The notes: generated by a model not told the origin, from the letters alone. Numbered from the stretch's first letter, positions 51,994-61,402 are shown. The stretch is DNA of 64,000 bases from Oscillospiraceae bacterium (GCA_902778665.1 CACYYN010000018.1:23231-87230); one strand, 5' to 3'. Numbers and translations are program-made.

Positions 51994-53376
51994 TTAATCC
52001 GCGACAAGGTTATTCACCCAGACACGTTTTTTGACGAAGATATAGCCTATGATGCACTTGATGATGTCAACGCCGTAGGAAATGGCATAAATGGGGATGA
52101 TGGGCAGATCCGTCACCTTGACGAGAAACAGCGTCAGAGGAATGGAAAGCACCCAGATATAGACACTGTCATACAAAAACGTGAGAAGCGCCTTTCCTCC
52201 GGAGCGAAGAGTAAAGAAGCAGGAATTGGTAAAGGCGTTGGCAGGCATCATCACCGCATTGATCAGCAGCATACCGGTGGCAAGATGCTTCACCATATCC
52301 GTTGTGTTATAGATGTTAGGAATCAACGGAGAGAGAGCTGCCATCACAATTCCCACCGCAGTGCTCAGCGCGACAGAGAAAGCGATCAGCTTCCGGTTTT
52401 CGTCAACAGCCTGCTCCAGCTTTCCTGCGCCGAGCAGCTGCCCGATAATAATGGAAATCGAGGTTCCCATGGCAAAGAAAGCGCAAAAGAACAGGTTTGA
52501 CACCGTCGAAGCAATATTCTCCGCCGACACAACCTCCAGCCCTCTTCTTGACATAATCTGATTCAGGGTCGTCATGCCGCCGGACCAGAGAAGCTCATTG
52601 ATAAGAAGCGGCATGCCCGTGGCTGCAACCTGCCTGACAAGTCCGGACGGAACTTTCATGCTCCGGTAGAGGCCCCTGGCAAAGGGGTGTTTTCCGGTAT
52701 GCGTGTGGGTGTAGACAATGATAACCGCGCACTCCACAACTCTTGCGATCACGGTTGCAATAGCAGCCCCCACCACACCGAGCTTCGGTGCACCGAATTT
52801 ACCGAATATCAGCAGATAATTAAAAAACAGGTTGATGAAAACGGCCAGGATCCCGGCACGCATGGGGATTTTCGTTTCTCCGGTTTCTCTCAGCGTGCTG
52901 GAATAGACATTCAGCAAGGCGAAAAGCGGCATCTGAAGGAGCATGACGTCCATGTACTGCCTGCCGAACTGCAGCGTAGCAGCCAGGTCAAGGTTATCTT
53001 CCCCTTCATGGATAAAAAGGGAGATCAGCTCCTCCCCGAAGGAAAGCAGAAGCATAACCGCCACTGTCAGCACGCCAAGAACCACCCAGAACTTGAAGCG
53101 CATGCTGTTTTTGATGCCTTCCTGGTCGCCTTTTCCGTAATACTGGGCTGTATAGATCCCCGCTCCGGCAAGGCTGCCGAAAACGCAGAGGTTGAATATA
53201 AACAGAATCTGATTGACGATTGCCACGCCGGACATCGGTTCCGTCCCGACCCGGCCGACCATAATATTGTCAAGCAGGGAGACAAAATTTGTGATTACAT
53301 TCTGTATCAGGACAGGAATCATAACCGCAAAGAGTTTTTTGTAAAACTCCCTGTCCCCGATCAATTTTCTCCCCAT
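51994..53376 (-). CDS. MATE-family efflux transporter
   Basis: A 460-residue membrane protein with twelve predicted helices in two repeats of six, typical of the DinF/NorM-type multidrug and toxin extrusion family. The conserved N-terminal segment VIQNVITNFVSLLDNIMVGRVG and the matching second-half region (LLWSGGMTTLNQIMSRRG) are clear. It exports cationic drugs or metabolites using a Na+ or H+ gradient. It lies 29 bases after ricT and 21 bases before the PAP2 gene, and is probably in the same operon. Confidence 0.92.
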   Translation of the reverse strand: MGRKLIGDREFYKKLFAVMIPVLIQNVITNFVSLLDNIMVGRVGTEPMSGVAIVNQILFIFNLCVFGSLAGAGIYTAQYYGKGDQEGIKNSMRFKFWVVLGVLTVAVMLLLSFGEELISLFIHEGEDNLDLAATLQFGRQYMDVMLLQMPLFALLNVYSSTLRETGETKIPMRAGILAVFINLFFNYLLIFGKFGAPKLGVVGAAIATVIARVVECAVIIVYTHTHTGKHPFARGLYRSMKVPSGLVRQVAATGMPLLINELLWSGGMTTLNQIMSRRGLEVVSAENIASTVSNLFFCAFFAMGTSISIIIGQLLGAGKLEQAVDENRKLIAFSVALSTAVGIVMAALSPLIPNIYNTTDMVKHLATGMLLINAVMMPANAFTNSCFFTLRSGGKALLTFLYDSVYIWVLSIPLTLFLVKVTDLPIIPIYAISYGVDIIKCIIGYIFVKKRVWVNNLVAD

Positions 53377-53405
53377 TCAATTCCGCCTTTCGGTTTATCT
53401 GTCTT

Positions 53406-54803
53406 TCAGGCCGGCGGGTTGCTGCTGCCTCCCAACGGTTTTTTCCCTCTGTGATAGTATCTTCTGTGATTATTCTTTTTCTTTTCAGGAGAAGATGCAG
53501 CCTGATGTGCTCCGTCAGCCGTCTGAGATGCGGGCTTCCCCTGTTTTTCTTTTTTCCCGCCTGCAGATACAGCGTCTTTTCCCTCTCTGTTTTCCGCTTT
53601 GGGGGAAGAATGCTCATTATTTCTGCTTCCGGAAGTGTTGTGATTCGGCTTTCTGTTCTTTTTATGATTCCCGGATGCAGAATGCACATGATTTTCTTCT
53701 GCAGATTTCTTACCGGTCTCAGCCTTTGTCTCGGTCTGTCTTTCCGGCTGAGCTGCAGGCTTTTTTCCGTTCTTTCTGCCGTTCGGTCTCCGATTCTGCC
53801 GATGCCGTCTTGCCTGGTGGTCTGCCGGTGCACTGTCGCTCTGCTGTTCCTCCTGTGGGGCAGCAGGCTCCTCCTTCTGTTCTTCTGCAAACAGGAGAGG
53901 CAGAGCCCACGGATCTTCCTCCTCTACGGGTTCCTCTTCTGTGGGAACATAGTTCAGCACCTTCGGGTAAGGCTCGCCCTCTTTGGGGTGCCCGCCGGGA
54001 ACCGTTGCTACCTCTGCCGCTTTGAACTGATGGATCGCATCGTCCGACTCGCCCTCCAGATGAACTTTTACCGTCTGCCGAAGGAGATCCACAGAAACCA
54101 CGTTGCCGTAGCCTTCCGTAGTCTCAACAAAAGCTCCCTGTTTCGGCACCTTCTTCACCAGATCTTCATAAGCCTCTTCCTCATAGCGCAGGCAGCACAT
54201 CAGCCTGCCGCAGCTTCCGGAAATTTTAGCCGGGTTCAGGGAGAGATTCTGGATCTTTGCCATTTTCGTGGATACGGGTGCAAAATCGCCCAGGAATGTG
54301 TGGCAGCAGTAGGGTCTGCCGCAAATTCCGATTCCGCCCAGCATTTTTGCTTCATCACGCACCCCGATCTGACGCAGCTCAATCCTGTTGTGGAAAATAC
54401 TGGCAAGATCCTTCACCAGTTCACGGAAATCCACACGCCCGTCAGCCGTGAAGAAGAAAAGTGTTTTGCTGCCGTCAAAGCAGCACTCCACATCAACGAG
54501 CTTCATGTCGAGCCCGTGCTCTTCAATCTTCTTCTGGCAGATGACAAGTGCTTCCTTTTCCCGGATTCTGTTCTGTTCATCCGTGCGTTTGTCCTGCTCT
54601 GTGGCAATGCGCACAACCGGCCGAAGCGGCTTCACAATCACAGCGTCATCAACCATGCGGTTAGCCTGTGCACACTCTGCAATTTCAAGCCCCTTAGCCG
54701 TCTCGACAATAACCTTGTCTCCCTCCTTCAACTGCAGGCCTTCCGGAGAGAAATAGTAGTTCTTGCCGCTTGTTTTGAATTTAATTTCAACTATTTCTGT
54801 CAA
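53406..54803 (-). CDS. ricT: RicT (YaaT/PSP1 domain) protein with long basic tail
   Basis: A 465-residue protein. Residues ~1-275 are the PSP1/YaaT domain, with the conserved cysteine clusters GICGRPYCCHTF and SCGRLMCCLRYE. In B. subtilis RicT forms an iron-sulfur complex with RicA and RicF that stimulates RNase Y and affects sporulation and biofilm genes. The remaining ~190 residues are a low-complexity tail rich in Lys, Arg, Asn, Gln and Glu, far longer than in B. subtilis YaaT, and may bind RNA. It directly follows holB (one base gap), as in many Bacillota. Confidence 0.9.
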   Translation of the reverse strand: MTEIVEIKFKTSGKNYYFSPEGLQLKEGDKVIVETAKGLEIAECAQANRMVDDAVIVKPLRPVVRIATEQDKRTDEQNRIREKEALVICQKKIEEHGLDMKLVDVECCFDGSKTLFFFTADGRVDFRELVKDLASIFHNRIELRQIGVRDEAKMLGGIGICGRPYCCHTFLGDFAPVSTKMAKIQNLSLNPAKISGSCGRLMCCLRYEEEAYEDLVKKVPKQGAFVETTEGYGNVVSVDLLRQTVKVHLEGESDDAIHQFKAAEVATVPGGHPKEGEPYPKVLNYVPTEEEPVEEEDPWALPLLFAEEQKEEPAAPQEEQQSDSAPADHQARRHRQNRRPNGRKNGKKPAAQPERQTETKAETGKKSAEENHVHSASGNHKKNRKPNHNTSGSRNNEHSSPKAENREGKDAVSAGGKKEKQGKPASQTADGAHQAASSPEKKKNNHRRYYHRGKKPLGGSSNPPA

Positions 54804-54804
54804 T

Positions 54805-55629
54805 TTAAGTTCCTCTCTGTTTCATCCCTGCGATCGAGCTTGTTTCCAGCAGCCCGAACACCTGCTTCACATTGACATTCACCTTCAGATAATCGATGCA
54901 TTTTTCCATCAGCTTTACCAGCAGATCCAGCTGTTTCCGGTCCATGCCCATGCTGTCCGCCCGGCCGCAGAGCATATCCGTTACTCTCTGCTCCACGCAT
55001 AGACAGAACTCCGTCATTTCCTGAAAGGAAAGGCCGGCATTGTCTTCACAAAACTGCCACAGCGGGAATCTTTCCCGCTTTGCAACTTTTTTCAGATATT
55101 CTCCCGCCAGCTGCTCTGTTCCGTCCTGTTCGGGTGCCGATTCCGCTGTCACATTTATCTCAACACAGCGTGAGCGGACTGTGGACAGTAGCCGCCCGGG
55201 ATTAGACACGCACAGCACGATCACGGCTCCGTTGGGGGGTTCCTCCAGAAACTTCAGTGCGGCATTCTGCGCCTCTGGGTTCATAAACTCGGCGTCTTTG
55301 AAGAGATAGACCTTTCTCGCCGCCTCATTCGGTAGCACTACGGCATCCGCTGCAGCTTCCCGCACCTGGTCTACCACAACTTCGCGTTTTTTCTTACCCG
55401 CATCATTTTCCAGACGTTCAATCACAAAGACATCCGGGTGAACACCGGCTGATACTTTTTTGCAGGCGCTGCACACTCCACAGGGAAGAGGCGGTCTGCC
55501 CTGGCAAACCGCAGCCTGTGCTATCCGCTGTGCCTGAGCAAAAGCATCTTCCGCCACCGGTGACGAGACAATGTAGGCATGCCTGATCTGGCCTGCATGG
55601 TCAAAGCAGATGTTCTGCATCTCAGGCAA
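54805..55629 (-). CDS. holB: DNA polymerase III delta-prime subunit
   Basis: A 274-residue clamp-loader subunit of the replicative polymerase. The AAA+ fold is recognisable from HAYIVSSPVAEDAFAQAQRIA and the zinc-binding cysteines CQGRPPLPCGVCSACKK, and from LFKDAEFMNPEAQNAALKFLEEPP and STVRSRC (sensor/arginine-finger region). The Walker A loop is degenerate, normal for delta-prime. It overlaps the gltX stop by eight bases and is followed by ricT. Confidence 0.9.
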   Translation of the reverse strand: MPEMQNICFDHAGQIRHAYIVSSPVAEDAFAQAQRIAQAAVCQGRPPLPCGVCSACKKVSAGVHPDVFVIERLENDAGKKKREVVVDQVREAAADAVVLPNEAARKVYLFKDAEFMNPEAQNAALKFLEEPPNGAVIVLCVSNPGRLLSTVRSRCVEINVTAESAPEQDGTEQLAGEYLKKVAKRERFPLWQFCEDNAGLSFQEMTEFCLCVEQRVTDMLCGRADSMGMDRKQLDLLVKLMEKCIDYLKVNVNVKQVFGLLETSSIAGMKQRGT

Positions 55630-57097
55630 GCTTTTTCAGGGCTACTCCCAGTCTGCGCAGGGTTTCATCTTTACCGAGAATCCGGCAGATTTCAACTGCT
55701 CCGCCGGGAGTCACAGCCTTGCCGGCAGCACCGATTCTCACCGGCCACATCACTACAGATTTTTTCACTCCCATGGTTTCCGTCAGCTTCGTCATGGCGG
55801 ACAGGATCTCCTCATCCTTCCACTCGGTGATTTCTGCAAACATCGGGATGATCTGCTCCAGCACGGTTTTTGCACTCTCCAGTGTGCTCTTGCTCTTCTG
55901 ATGCACGAAAAGCTCTGCATCATACTCCGGCAGCTCATCAAAGAAATCAAGTTTGGGTGCAATGTCCGTCAGCACCTCTGTGCGCTGCTGCAGAAGGGCT
56001 GCAATAGCAGAAGGATCAATCGCCGGGTTCTTTACGGCCTGACGAATGAACGGCTCTGCAACCTTCGCAAAGTCTTCCGCAGACATTGCGCGGATATACT
56101 CCGCGTTGAAATACTTCAGTTTTTCAATGTCAAAAATGGCAGGGGATTTGGAAATACCCTTCAGATCAAAAATCTCTTTCAGCTCGTCGAGAGAATAGAT
56201 CTCACGCTCTCCTCCGGGACTCCATCCCAGAAGTGCCACATAGTTGATGACAGCATTGGTCAGATATCCCTGCGCAATCAGATCTTCATAGGAAGGATCC
56301 CCATGCCGTTTGGACATCTTGTTGTGTGCATCCCGCATTACGGGAGAGCAGTGGACGTATTTGGGGATATTCCAGCCGAAGCCTTCATAAAGCAGATTAT
56401 ATTTCGGTGCAGAGGACAGGTATTCACTGCCGCGGACAACATGGGTGATTCCCATCAGATGATCATCCACCACGTTGGCAAAGTTGTAGGTCGGCATACC
56501 GTCACGCTTGATAAGCACCTGGTCGTCCAGGGTTTTGTTCTCAACCGTGATATCGCCAAAGATCTCATCGTGGAAGGTTGTGGTCCCCTCGTGAGGGATT
56601 CTCTGCCGGATAACATAGGGCTCCCCGGCTGCTGCTCTCACATCCGATTCTTCTTTGCTGAGAGAACGGCAGGGATCGTCTGCCCGGTTGAATTCTCCGG
56701 AATCTTCCTCGCTCTCCGCCTTCTCGCAGAAGCAGCGATAGGCGCAGCCCTTCTCCACCAGGAGATCGGCATACTCTTTATACATAGCCATGCGCTCGCT
56801 CTGAATATAGGGTGCTACCGGGCCACCTACATCCGGGCCTTCATCATGCTCCAGATGGCATTCTTCCATGGTGCGGTAAATCACGTCCGTCGCGCCTTCG
56901 ATCAGGCGGCCGCGGTCTGTATCTTCAATGCGGAGGATGAACTTGCCCCCCGCATGGCGGGCGATCAGATAAGTGTACAGAGCTGTACGGAGGTTACCTA
57001 CATGCATATAGCCTGTGGGAGAAGGTGCAAATCTTGTGCGGACCTCACCCACCGGAATCTTTTTTTCATTGGCCTCAAACCATGTCATGTCCTTCAT
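55622..57097 (-). CDS. gltX: Glutamyl-tRNA synthetase
   Basis: Class I synthetase charging tRNA-Glu, and perhaps tRNA-Gln where a GatCAB pathway exists. The 491 residues are of normal length. The HIGH motif appears as HVGN (residues 32-35, within RFAPSPTGYMHVGNLRT), and the KMSKS loop reads KMSKRHGDPS. The C-terminal anticodon-binding helical domain is complete. The first Met (57097) has GGAG ten bases upstream. It heads the operon gltX-holB-ricT-MATE-PAP2. HipA-type kinases are known to phosphorylate this enzyme in E. coli, and a hipA gene is in this window. Confidence 0.95.
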   Translation of the reverse strand: MKDMTWFEANEKKIPVGEVRTRFAPSPTGYMHVGNLRTALYTYLIARHAGGKFILRIEDTDRGRLIEGATDVIYRTMEECHLEHDEGPDVGGPVAPYIQSERMAMYKEYADLLVEKGCAYRCFCEKAESEEDSGEFNRADDPCRSLSKEESDVRAAAGEPYVIRQRIPHEGTTTFHDEIFGDITVENKTLDDQVLIKRDGMPTYNFANVVDDHLMGITHVVRGSEYLSSAPKYNLLYEGFGWNIPKYVHCSPVMRDAHNKMSKRHGDPSYEDLIAQGYLTNAVINYVALLGWSPGGEREIYSLDELKEIFDLKGISKSPAIFDIEKLKYFNAEYIRAMSAEDFAKVAEPFIRQAVKNPAIDPSAIAALLQQRTEVLTDIAPKLDFFDELPEYDAELFVHQKSKSTLESAKTVLEQIIPMFAEITEWKDEEILSAMTKLTETMGVKKSVVMWPVRIGAAGKAVTPGGAVEICRILGKDETLRRLGVALKKLA

Positions 57098-57135
57098 AAT
57101 ACTTATACTCCATTCTAAATAAACATAACTAATAT

Positions 57136-57164
57136 ATAATAAGAATTAATTTAGCAGTTGTCAA
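57136..57164 (-). promoter_or_regulatory. gltX promoter
   Basis: On the minus strand: perfect TTGACA, a 17-base spacer, then TATTAT. Its -35 box overlaps the -35 box of the divergent trpS promoter. Confidence 0.8.
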
Positions 57165-57186
57165 GTCGAAGTTATTCTGATAAAAT
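57158..57186 (+). promoter_or_regulatory. trpS promoter
   Basis: TTGTCA, a 17-base spacer, then TAAAAT, 58 bases before trpS. The seven bases 57158-57164 (TTGTCAA) supply the -35 boxes of both strands. No T-box leader fits in the short gap. Confidence 0.75.
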
Positions 57187-57244
57187 ACAGAAATACGATG
57201 GTTTATTATCGCTTTAGGAATTTTTCACAAAGAAGGTACCTTTT

Positions 57245-58261
57245 ATGGAAAACCAGACTGAAAACAAAAAAGTAATGTTCTCCGGTATTCAGCCGTCCGG
57301 AGACCTTCATCTCGGCAGTTATCTCGGCGCCATGAAAAACTGGGTGGAGCTTTCCGACCAGTATGACTGCTACTACTGCATTGTGGACGAGCACAGCATC
57401 ACGGTTCGCCAGAACCCTGCAGAGCTGCGCCGCCGTTCCGTTCTGCAGCTGGCACAGTATATTGCCTGCGGCCTTGACCCGAAAAAGAATACGCTGTTCA
57501 TTCAGAGCCATGTGCATGAGCATGCCGAGCTGGGCTGGATTCTGAACTGCTACACCATGTTCGGTGAACTGAGCCGCATGACGCAGTTTAAAGACAAGAG
57601 TGCCAAAAATGCAGAGAACATCAACGGCGGTCTCTTCACCTATCCCACACTGATGGCAGCAGATATTCTGCTTTATAATGCCCACTATGTGCCCGTCGGT
57701 GCAGACCAGAAACAGCACGTGGAGCTTACAAGAGATATCGCTACCCGCTTCAATAACATTTACGGCGATACTTTTGTTGTTCCGGAGCCCTATATTCCGA
57801 AAGTAGGGGCAAGAATCATGGCCCTCTCCACGCCGACCTCCAAGATGAGCAAGAGTGAGCCCCAGGGCTGTGTGTTCATTATGGATTCTCCTGATGAGAT
57901 TGCCCGAAAGTTTAAGCGCGCCGTTACAGACTCTGACACCGAACGCTGTGTGCGCTACGCGCCGGAAGAGAAGCCCGGTGTTGCCAACCTGATGAATATC
58001 TATTCCTCTGTCACCGGTAAAACCTATGAAGAGATCGAGAAGGAATTTGAGGGCAAAGGCTACGGTGCATTCAAGCCGGCTGTAGGTGACGCCGTTATTG
58101 AAGCACTGCGCCCGATTCGTGAGGAGACCGAGCGTCTTCTCGCCGACAAGGCCTATCTGAAAGAGATCTATACAGAGGGTGCATCCAGAGCTCAGTATAC
58201 CGCCCGGAAGACACTCCGCAAAGTTGCTAAAAGAATTGGATTTGTCGAGAAGCCGTTCTGA
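57245..58261 (+). CDS. trpS: Tryptophanyl-tRNA synthetase
   Basis: Class I synthetase charging tRNA-Trp. At 338 residues it is the bacterial TrpS size. The HIGH-equivalent motif is HLGSYLGAM (PSGDLHLGS near residue 22), and KMSKS is intact in TSKMSKSEPQG. The conserved DQKQHVELTRDIA segment is present. An AGAAGG site precedes the start. It is followed 20 bases later by the glycosyltransferase gene and may be co-transcribed with it. Confidence 0.96.
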   Translation: MENQTENKKVMFSGIQPSGDLHLGSYLGAMKNWVELSDQYDCYYCIVDEHSITVRQNPAELRRRSVLQLAQYIACGLDPKKNTLFIQSHVHEHAELGWILNCYTMFGELSRMTQFKDKSAKNAENINGGLFTYPTLMAADILLYNAHYVPVGADQKQHVELTRDIATRFNNIYGDTFVVPEPYIPKVGARIMALSTPTSKMSKSEPQGCVFIMDSPDEIARKFKRAVTDSDTERCVRYAPEEKPGVANLMNIYSSVTGKTYEEIEKEFEGKGYGAFKPAVGDAVIEALRPIREETERLLADKAYLKEIYTEGASRAQYTARKTLRKVAKRIGFVEKPF

Positions 58262-58281
58262 CTTTTCCCCCGGAGGAAGTT

Positions 58282-59409
58282 ATGTTTTCTGAGCTTGCAC
58301 TTCCGCTGAGAATTGCCCTGACCCTGCTCTCAGCGTTTGCAGTTTCATATTTTATGGTTCCGTCGGTCAAGCGGTTTGCTGAGAGCGTCGGTGCCATTGA
58401 CATGCCCAATGCCAGGCGCATCAACAAGGTTCCAATCCCACGAATGGGCGGAATTGCAATATTCTGCGGTTTTATGGTTTCCGCCATTCTGTTTGTGGAT
58501 TTGACAGACCAGGTAAAGGGGATTCTGATCGGCAGTGTCATCATCGCCGTTATGGGCGGGTTTGACGATATTTATAATCTCAGCCCCTGGGTTAAACTCA
58601 GCATCCAGGTTGCTGCGGCGATTGTTTGTGTTGCCTGCGGTGTGGTTGTTGATGGTATCACGAATTTCATGGCAGATGAGGAAATGGTCTATCTCAACCA
58701 GCCTATCTCCATTCTGGTTACTATTATCTGGATTGTGGGCTGCACCAATGCCATTAACCTGATCGACGGGCTGGATGGGCTGGCGGTAGGTATGTCCACC
58801 ATCAGTGCCACAACGCTGTTTATCATATCCTTTATTGTGGAAGACATCCACATCAACGTCTCCATCCTTCTTCTGTGCGTGATCGGTTCCTGCATAGGCT
58901 TCTGGCCCTACAATAAGAATCCTGCAAAAATATTTATGGGAGATGTAGGGTCCCAGATGCTGGGCTTCCTGCTGTCCTCCATCTCCGTGATGGGTCTGTT
59001 TAAAATGCATGCCCTGGTAACCATGCTCGTTCCTTTCCTGGCTATGGCGGTACCTCTTGCAGACACGGCTTTCGCCTTTATCCGAAGGATTCTGCATGGG
59101 CAAAGTCCTTTCCATGCCGATAAAGGCCATTTCCATCATCGGCTTCTTGCCATGGGGCTCACGCAGAAACAGGCCGTCACTGTTATTTACGGGATCTCCA
59201 TTCTTCTGGGTATTTTTGCCTATCTCATGATCGGTAAGACAAGAAACGTGAAGATCATATGCCTGATTGTGGCCTTCGTGATGGTATTCTCGATTGTGGT
59301 TTATGTCCTGAAGATTTATCCCCGTACCCATGCGAAACGCCTGTCCAGCCCCGGTGCCCAGGAAGACGACATCAAGATCTATCATAAGAAAGGAAGTCAG
59401 AAGAGATGA
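58282..59409 (+). CDS. Undecaprenyl-phosphate GlcNAc-1-phosphate transferase-type glycosyltransferase (WecA/TagO, MraY-like)
   Basis: A 375-residue integral membrane enzyme with ten or eleven helices that transfers a sugar-1-phosphate to undecaprenyl phosphate, starting teichoic acid or other surface polysaccharide synthesis. The family motifs are present: GGFDDIYNL, TNAINLIDGLDGLAVG, FMGDVGSQMLGF, and the cytoplasmic HADKGHFHHRL characteristic of WecA/TagO as opposed to MraY. GGAGGA precedes the start. The C-terminal tail is basic. The stop overlaps the MFS gene by four bases. Confidence 0.92.
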   Translation: MFSELALPLRIALTLLSAFAVSYFMVPSVKRFAESVGAIDMPNARRINKVPIPRMGGIAIFCGFMVSAILFVDLTDQVKGILIGSVIIAVMGGFDDIYNLSPWVKLSIQVAAAIVCVACGVVVDGITNFMADEEMVYLNQPISILVTIIWIVGCTNAINLIDGLDGLAVGMSTISATTLFIISFIVEDIHINVSILLLCVIGSCIGFWPYNKNPAKIFMGDVGSQMLGFLLSSISVMGLFKMHALVTMLVPFLAMAVPLADTAFAFIRRILHGQSPFHADKGHFHHRLLAMGLTQKQAVTVIYGISILLGIFAYLMIGKTRNVKIICLIVAFVMVFSIVVYVLKIYPRTHAKRLSSPGAQEDDIKIYHKKGSQKR

Positions 59410-60830
59410 ACCTGAAGCTCAACTATAAACGGACATTTCTGATCGGGTTTGCCTTTTTCGGCATTTTGCTGCTGTGGCAGGTATACGATTCCTGGTGTCC
59501 GACCTTTCTGACAGATATTTTTGCAAGAAGAATGTATGGGATCTCCTCTGCCGAGCTAAAAGCGGGTGATCCGGAGAAAATTCTCAATGTCCAGTGGCTT
59601 GTCGGCATTATCATGGCCTGTGACAACCTCGCTGCCCTGATCCTTTTGCCAATTTTCGGCAATCTCTCTGACCGGACAGCCACTCCTATCGGAAAACGTA
59701 TGCCCTACATTCTGACAGGTACCTTTGTTGCTGCCATTGCATTTCCATTCATTCCGCTATTCTTCCACGCCAACAATATTGCAGGTATGGTTGCCATGAT
59801 GGTCATTGTGCTGATTTTCATGATGATGTACCGCAACCCGGCAGTTGCCCTGATGCCCGATATCACCCCCAAGCCCCTCCGTGCGAAAGCAAACGGCATT
59901 ATTAATATCATGGGATATCTGGGCGGTGCATTTGCCACCGTTCTCGGCATCTTTCTGAAGCTGAGTGATTATATCAATGCTGCGGATGAAGCCAGAAAAG
60001 TCTGGATTATTGAGCTGCCGTTTATCATAGCCTCCATACTGATGGTTATTTCCGCGCTGGTGCTTTTCTTCACCATAAAGGAAAACAAGATCGCGGCGGA
60101 AATCAAAGACGAGATGGCAGAGGGAGAACGCTTTGCCGCGATCGAAAACCCGGTGGAAGATGACAAACCCATGTCCCCTGCGAACAAAAAAATGCTGCTG
60201 GCTATTCTGGCAGCTGAATTCCTCTGGTTCATGTCAGATAATGCCATCGGAACCTATATCGGCAATTACGTTATCTATTATCTCCAGTCTGTTTCCAGCG
60301 CCACCATGATTCTCACCATCATCGGCGGGCTTGCCAGTGTCATCGGTTTTGCAACTGCAGGTTCCATTGCCGACAAAATCGGCAGGAAGTGGACGATTTC
60401 CTGCGGGCTTGCCATCACCTTCCTTGCTCTGATTATCATGTGCTTTGTTGCCCCGACCCATAACGTCACTGGGGCGAACGGGGAGTTCTCCTTCCCCAAA
60501 CTTCTCTTTGCGGTCTGGGCCATCAAAGGCTTCGGCATGGCCCTCGTGCATAATTGCTCCTTCCCCATGGTGGTGGAGCTCTCTTCCTCCAAGACCATCG
60601 GAAAATTTACCGGATTCTACTATGCAGCCAGCATGTCTGCACAGACGGTCACCCCGATTCTTCTCGGTCTTGTCTTCAACATGACGCGCAAATGGCGGGT
60701 TCTTTCCATTTATTCCGCCATCCTCACAGCCTGCAGCTTTGCAGTCTTCACGCTGCTGGTCAAGAATATCCGGGCGAGCAAAGTCGCCAACGCGAAGGGC
60801 CTCGAAGCAATCGGCGCAGAAGACGAGTAA
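59406..60830 (+). CDS. MFS transporter (GPH/SLC45-like sugar transporter)
   Basis: A 474-residue membrane transporter with twelve predicted helices. The start is coupled to the upstream gene by a four-base ATGA overlap. The segment GNLSDRTATPIGKRMPYILTG is the loop 2-3 motif of cation-sugar symporters of the GPH/SLC45 group, and AGSIADKIGRKWTIS is the matching motif of the second half. The substrate is unknown. Coupling to a lipid-linked sugar transferase gene may be coincidental. A terminator follows. Confidence 0.88.
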   Translation: MNLKLNYKRTFLIGFAFFGILLLWQVYDSWCPTFLTDIFARRMYGISSAELKAGDPEKILNVQWLVGIIMACDNLAALILLPIFGNLSDRTATPIGKRMPYILTGTFVAAIAFPFIPLFFHANNIAGMVAMMVIVLIFMMMYRNPAVALMPDITPKPLRAKANGIINIMGYLGGAFATVLGIFLKLSDYINAADEARKVWIIELPFIIASILMVISALVLFFTIKENKIAAEIKDEMAEGERFAAIENPVEDDKPMSPANKKMLLAILAAEFLWFMSDNAIGTYIGNYVIYYLQSVSSATMILTIIGGLASVIGFATAGSIADKIGRKWTISCGLAITFLALIIMCFVAPTHNVTGANGEFSFPKLLFAVWAIKGFGMALVHNCSFPMVVELSSSKTIGKFTGFYYAASMSAQTVTPILLGLVFNMTRKWRVLSIYSAILTACSFAVFTLLVKNIRASKVANAKGLEAIGAEDE

Positions 60831-60854
60831 TAATTATTCCAAACACAAAAGCAA

Positions 60855-60895
60855 AAGCCTTTGCTCTCATCAAGGAGGGCAAAGGCTTCATCTTT
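60855..60895 (+). terminator. Terminator after the MFS gene
   Basis: AAGCCTTTGC pairs with GCAAAGGCTT around a fourteen-base loop, followed by a T-rich stretch (CATCTTTTGTT). Confidence 0.65.
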
Positions 60896-60905
60896 TGTTG
60901 TCACA

Positions 60906-61224
60906 TCACATAAATGATCCGGCAAATGTGATCAGCTGCGGGAAGAGGATGCAAAGAGCAATTACAACCACGGTTCCCAGAATATACCAGACCAGATATT
61001 TAAATGTTGAGCTCACCTGAATTTTCATCAGATCACATGCCACATAAAGGCACATGCCGACAGGCGGTGTAACAAGCCCGATACCGATGACAACCGTAAC
61101 CAGAACACCCAGCTACCTTTGAATGTCCTCCACAGTTCTTTCCATGTGAACCTTCCGTTTTCTTTCTCAACGCCTTCTTTTTTGGCGAAGAAATAGGAGA
61201 TAACCATCAAGCCGTAAGCGGTTG
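60906..61224 (-). pseudogene. Remnant of a TRAP transporter large permease (DctM) gene
   Basis: Two fragments in different frames on the minus strand. The downstream one (60906-61092) reads VVIGIGLVTPPVGMCLYVAC and ends ILFPQLITFAGSFM-stop, which is the C-terminal signature of DctM/SiaM-type permeases. The upstream one (about 61093-61224) reads TAYGLMVISYFFAKKEG followed by WKELWRTFKGSW, the middle cytoplasmic loop of the same family. The sequence between them and everything N-terminal (roughly three quarters of a ~430-residue gene) is missing. The rest of the 618-base gap between 60830 and 61449 holds no intact gene. A short open stretch starting MTLDELSRIA near 61250 runs into the breakpoint and may be the end of another broken gene. 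Confidence 0.75.
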
Positions 61225-61373
61225 GCTATACGTGAAAGTTCGTCCAAAGTCATAAAACCATTCTCTCTCCGTTTCTTAAAAATCAAAGAAAAGCGCTGCA
61301 AATATCATACCTTATTTTTGTTTAGGAGTAAACATTAAATTTCTCACATTTCCTTGAATTCACATCCCTGATG

Positions 61374-61402
61374 TTGCATTCCGGCAACAGAGGTTATATA
61401 CT
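61374..61402 (+). promoter_or_regulatory. Promoter of the lipoprotein gene
   Basis: TTGCAT, a 17-base spacer, then TATACT, 46 bases before the start codon. Confidence 0.65.

Noticed and set aside
57098-57244. Possible T-box leader before trpS
   Set aside because: Only 58 bases lie between the -10 box and the start codon, with no specifier stem, T-box sequence or terminator/antiterminator pair.
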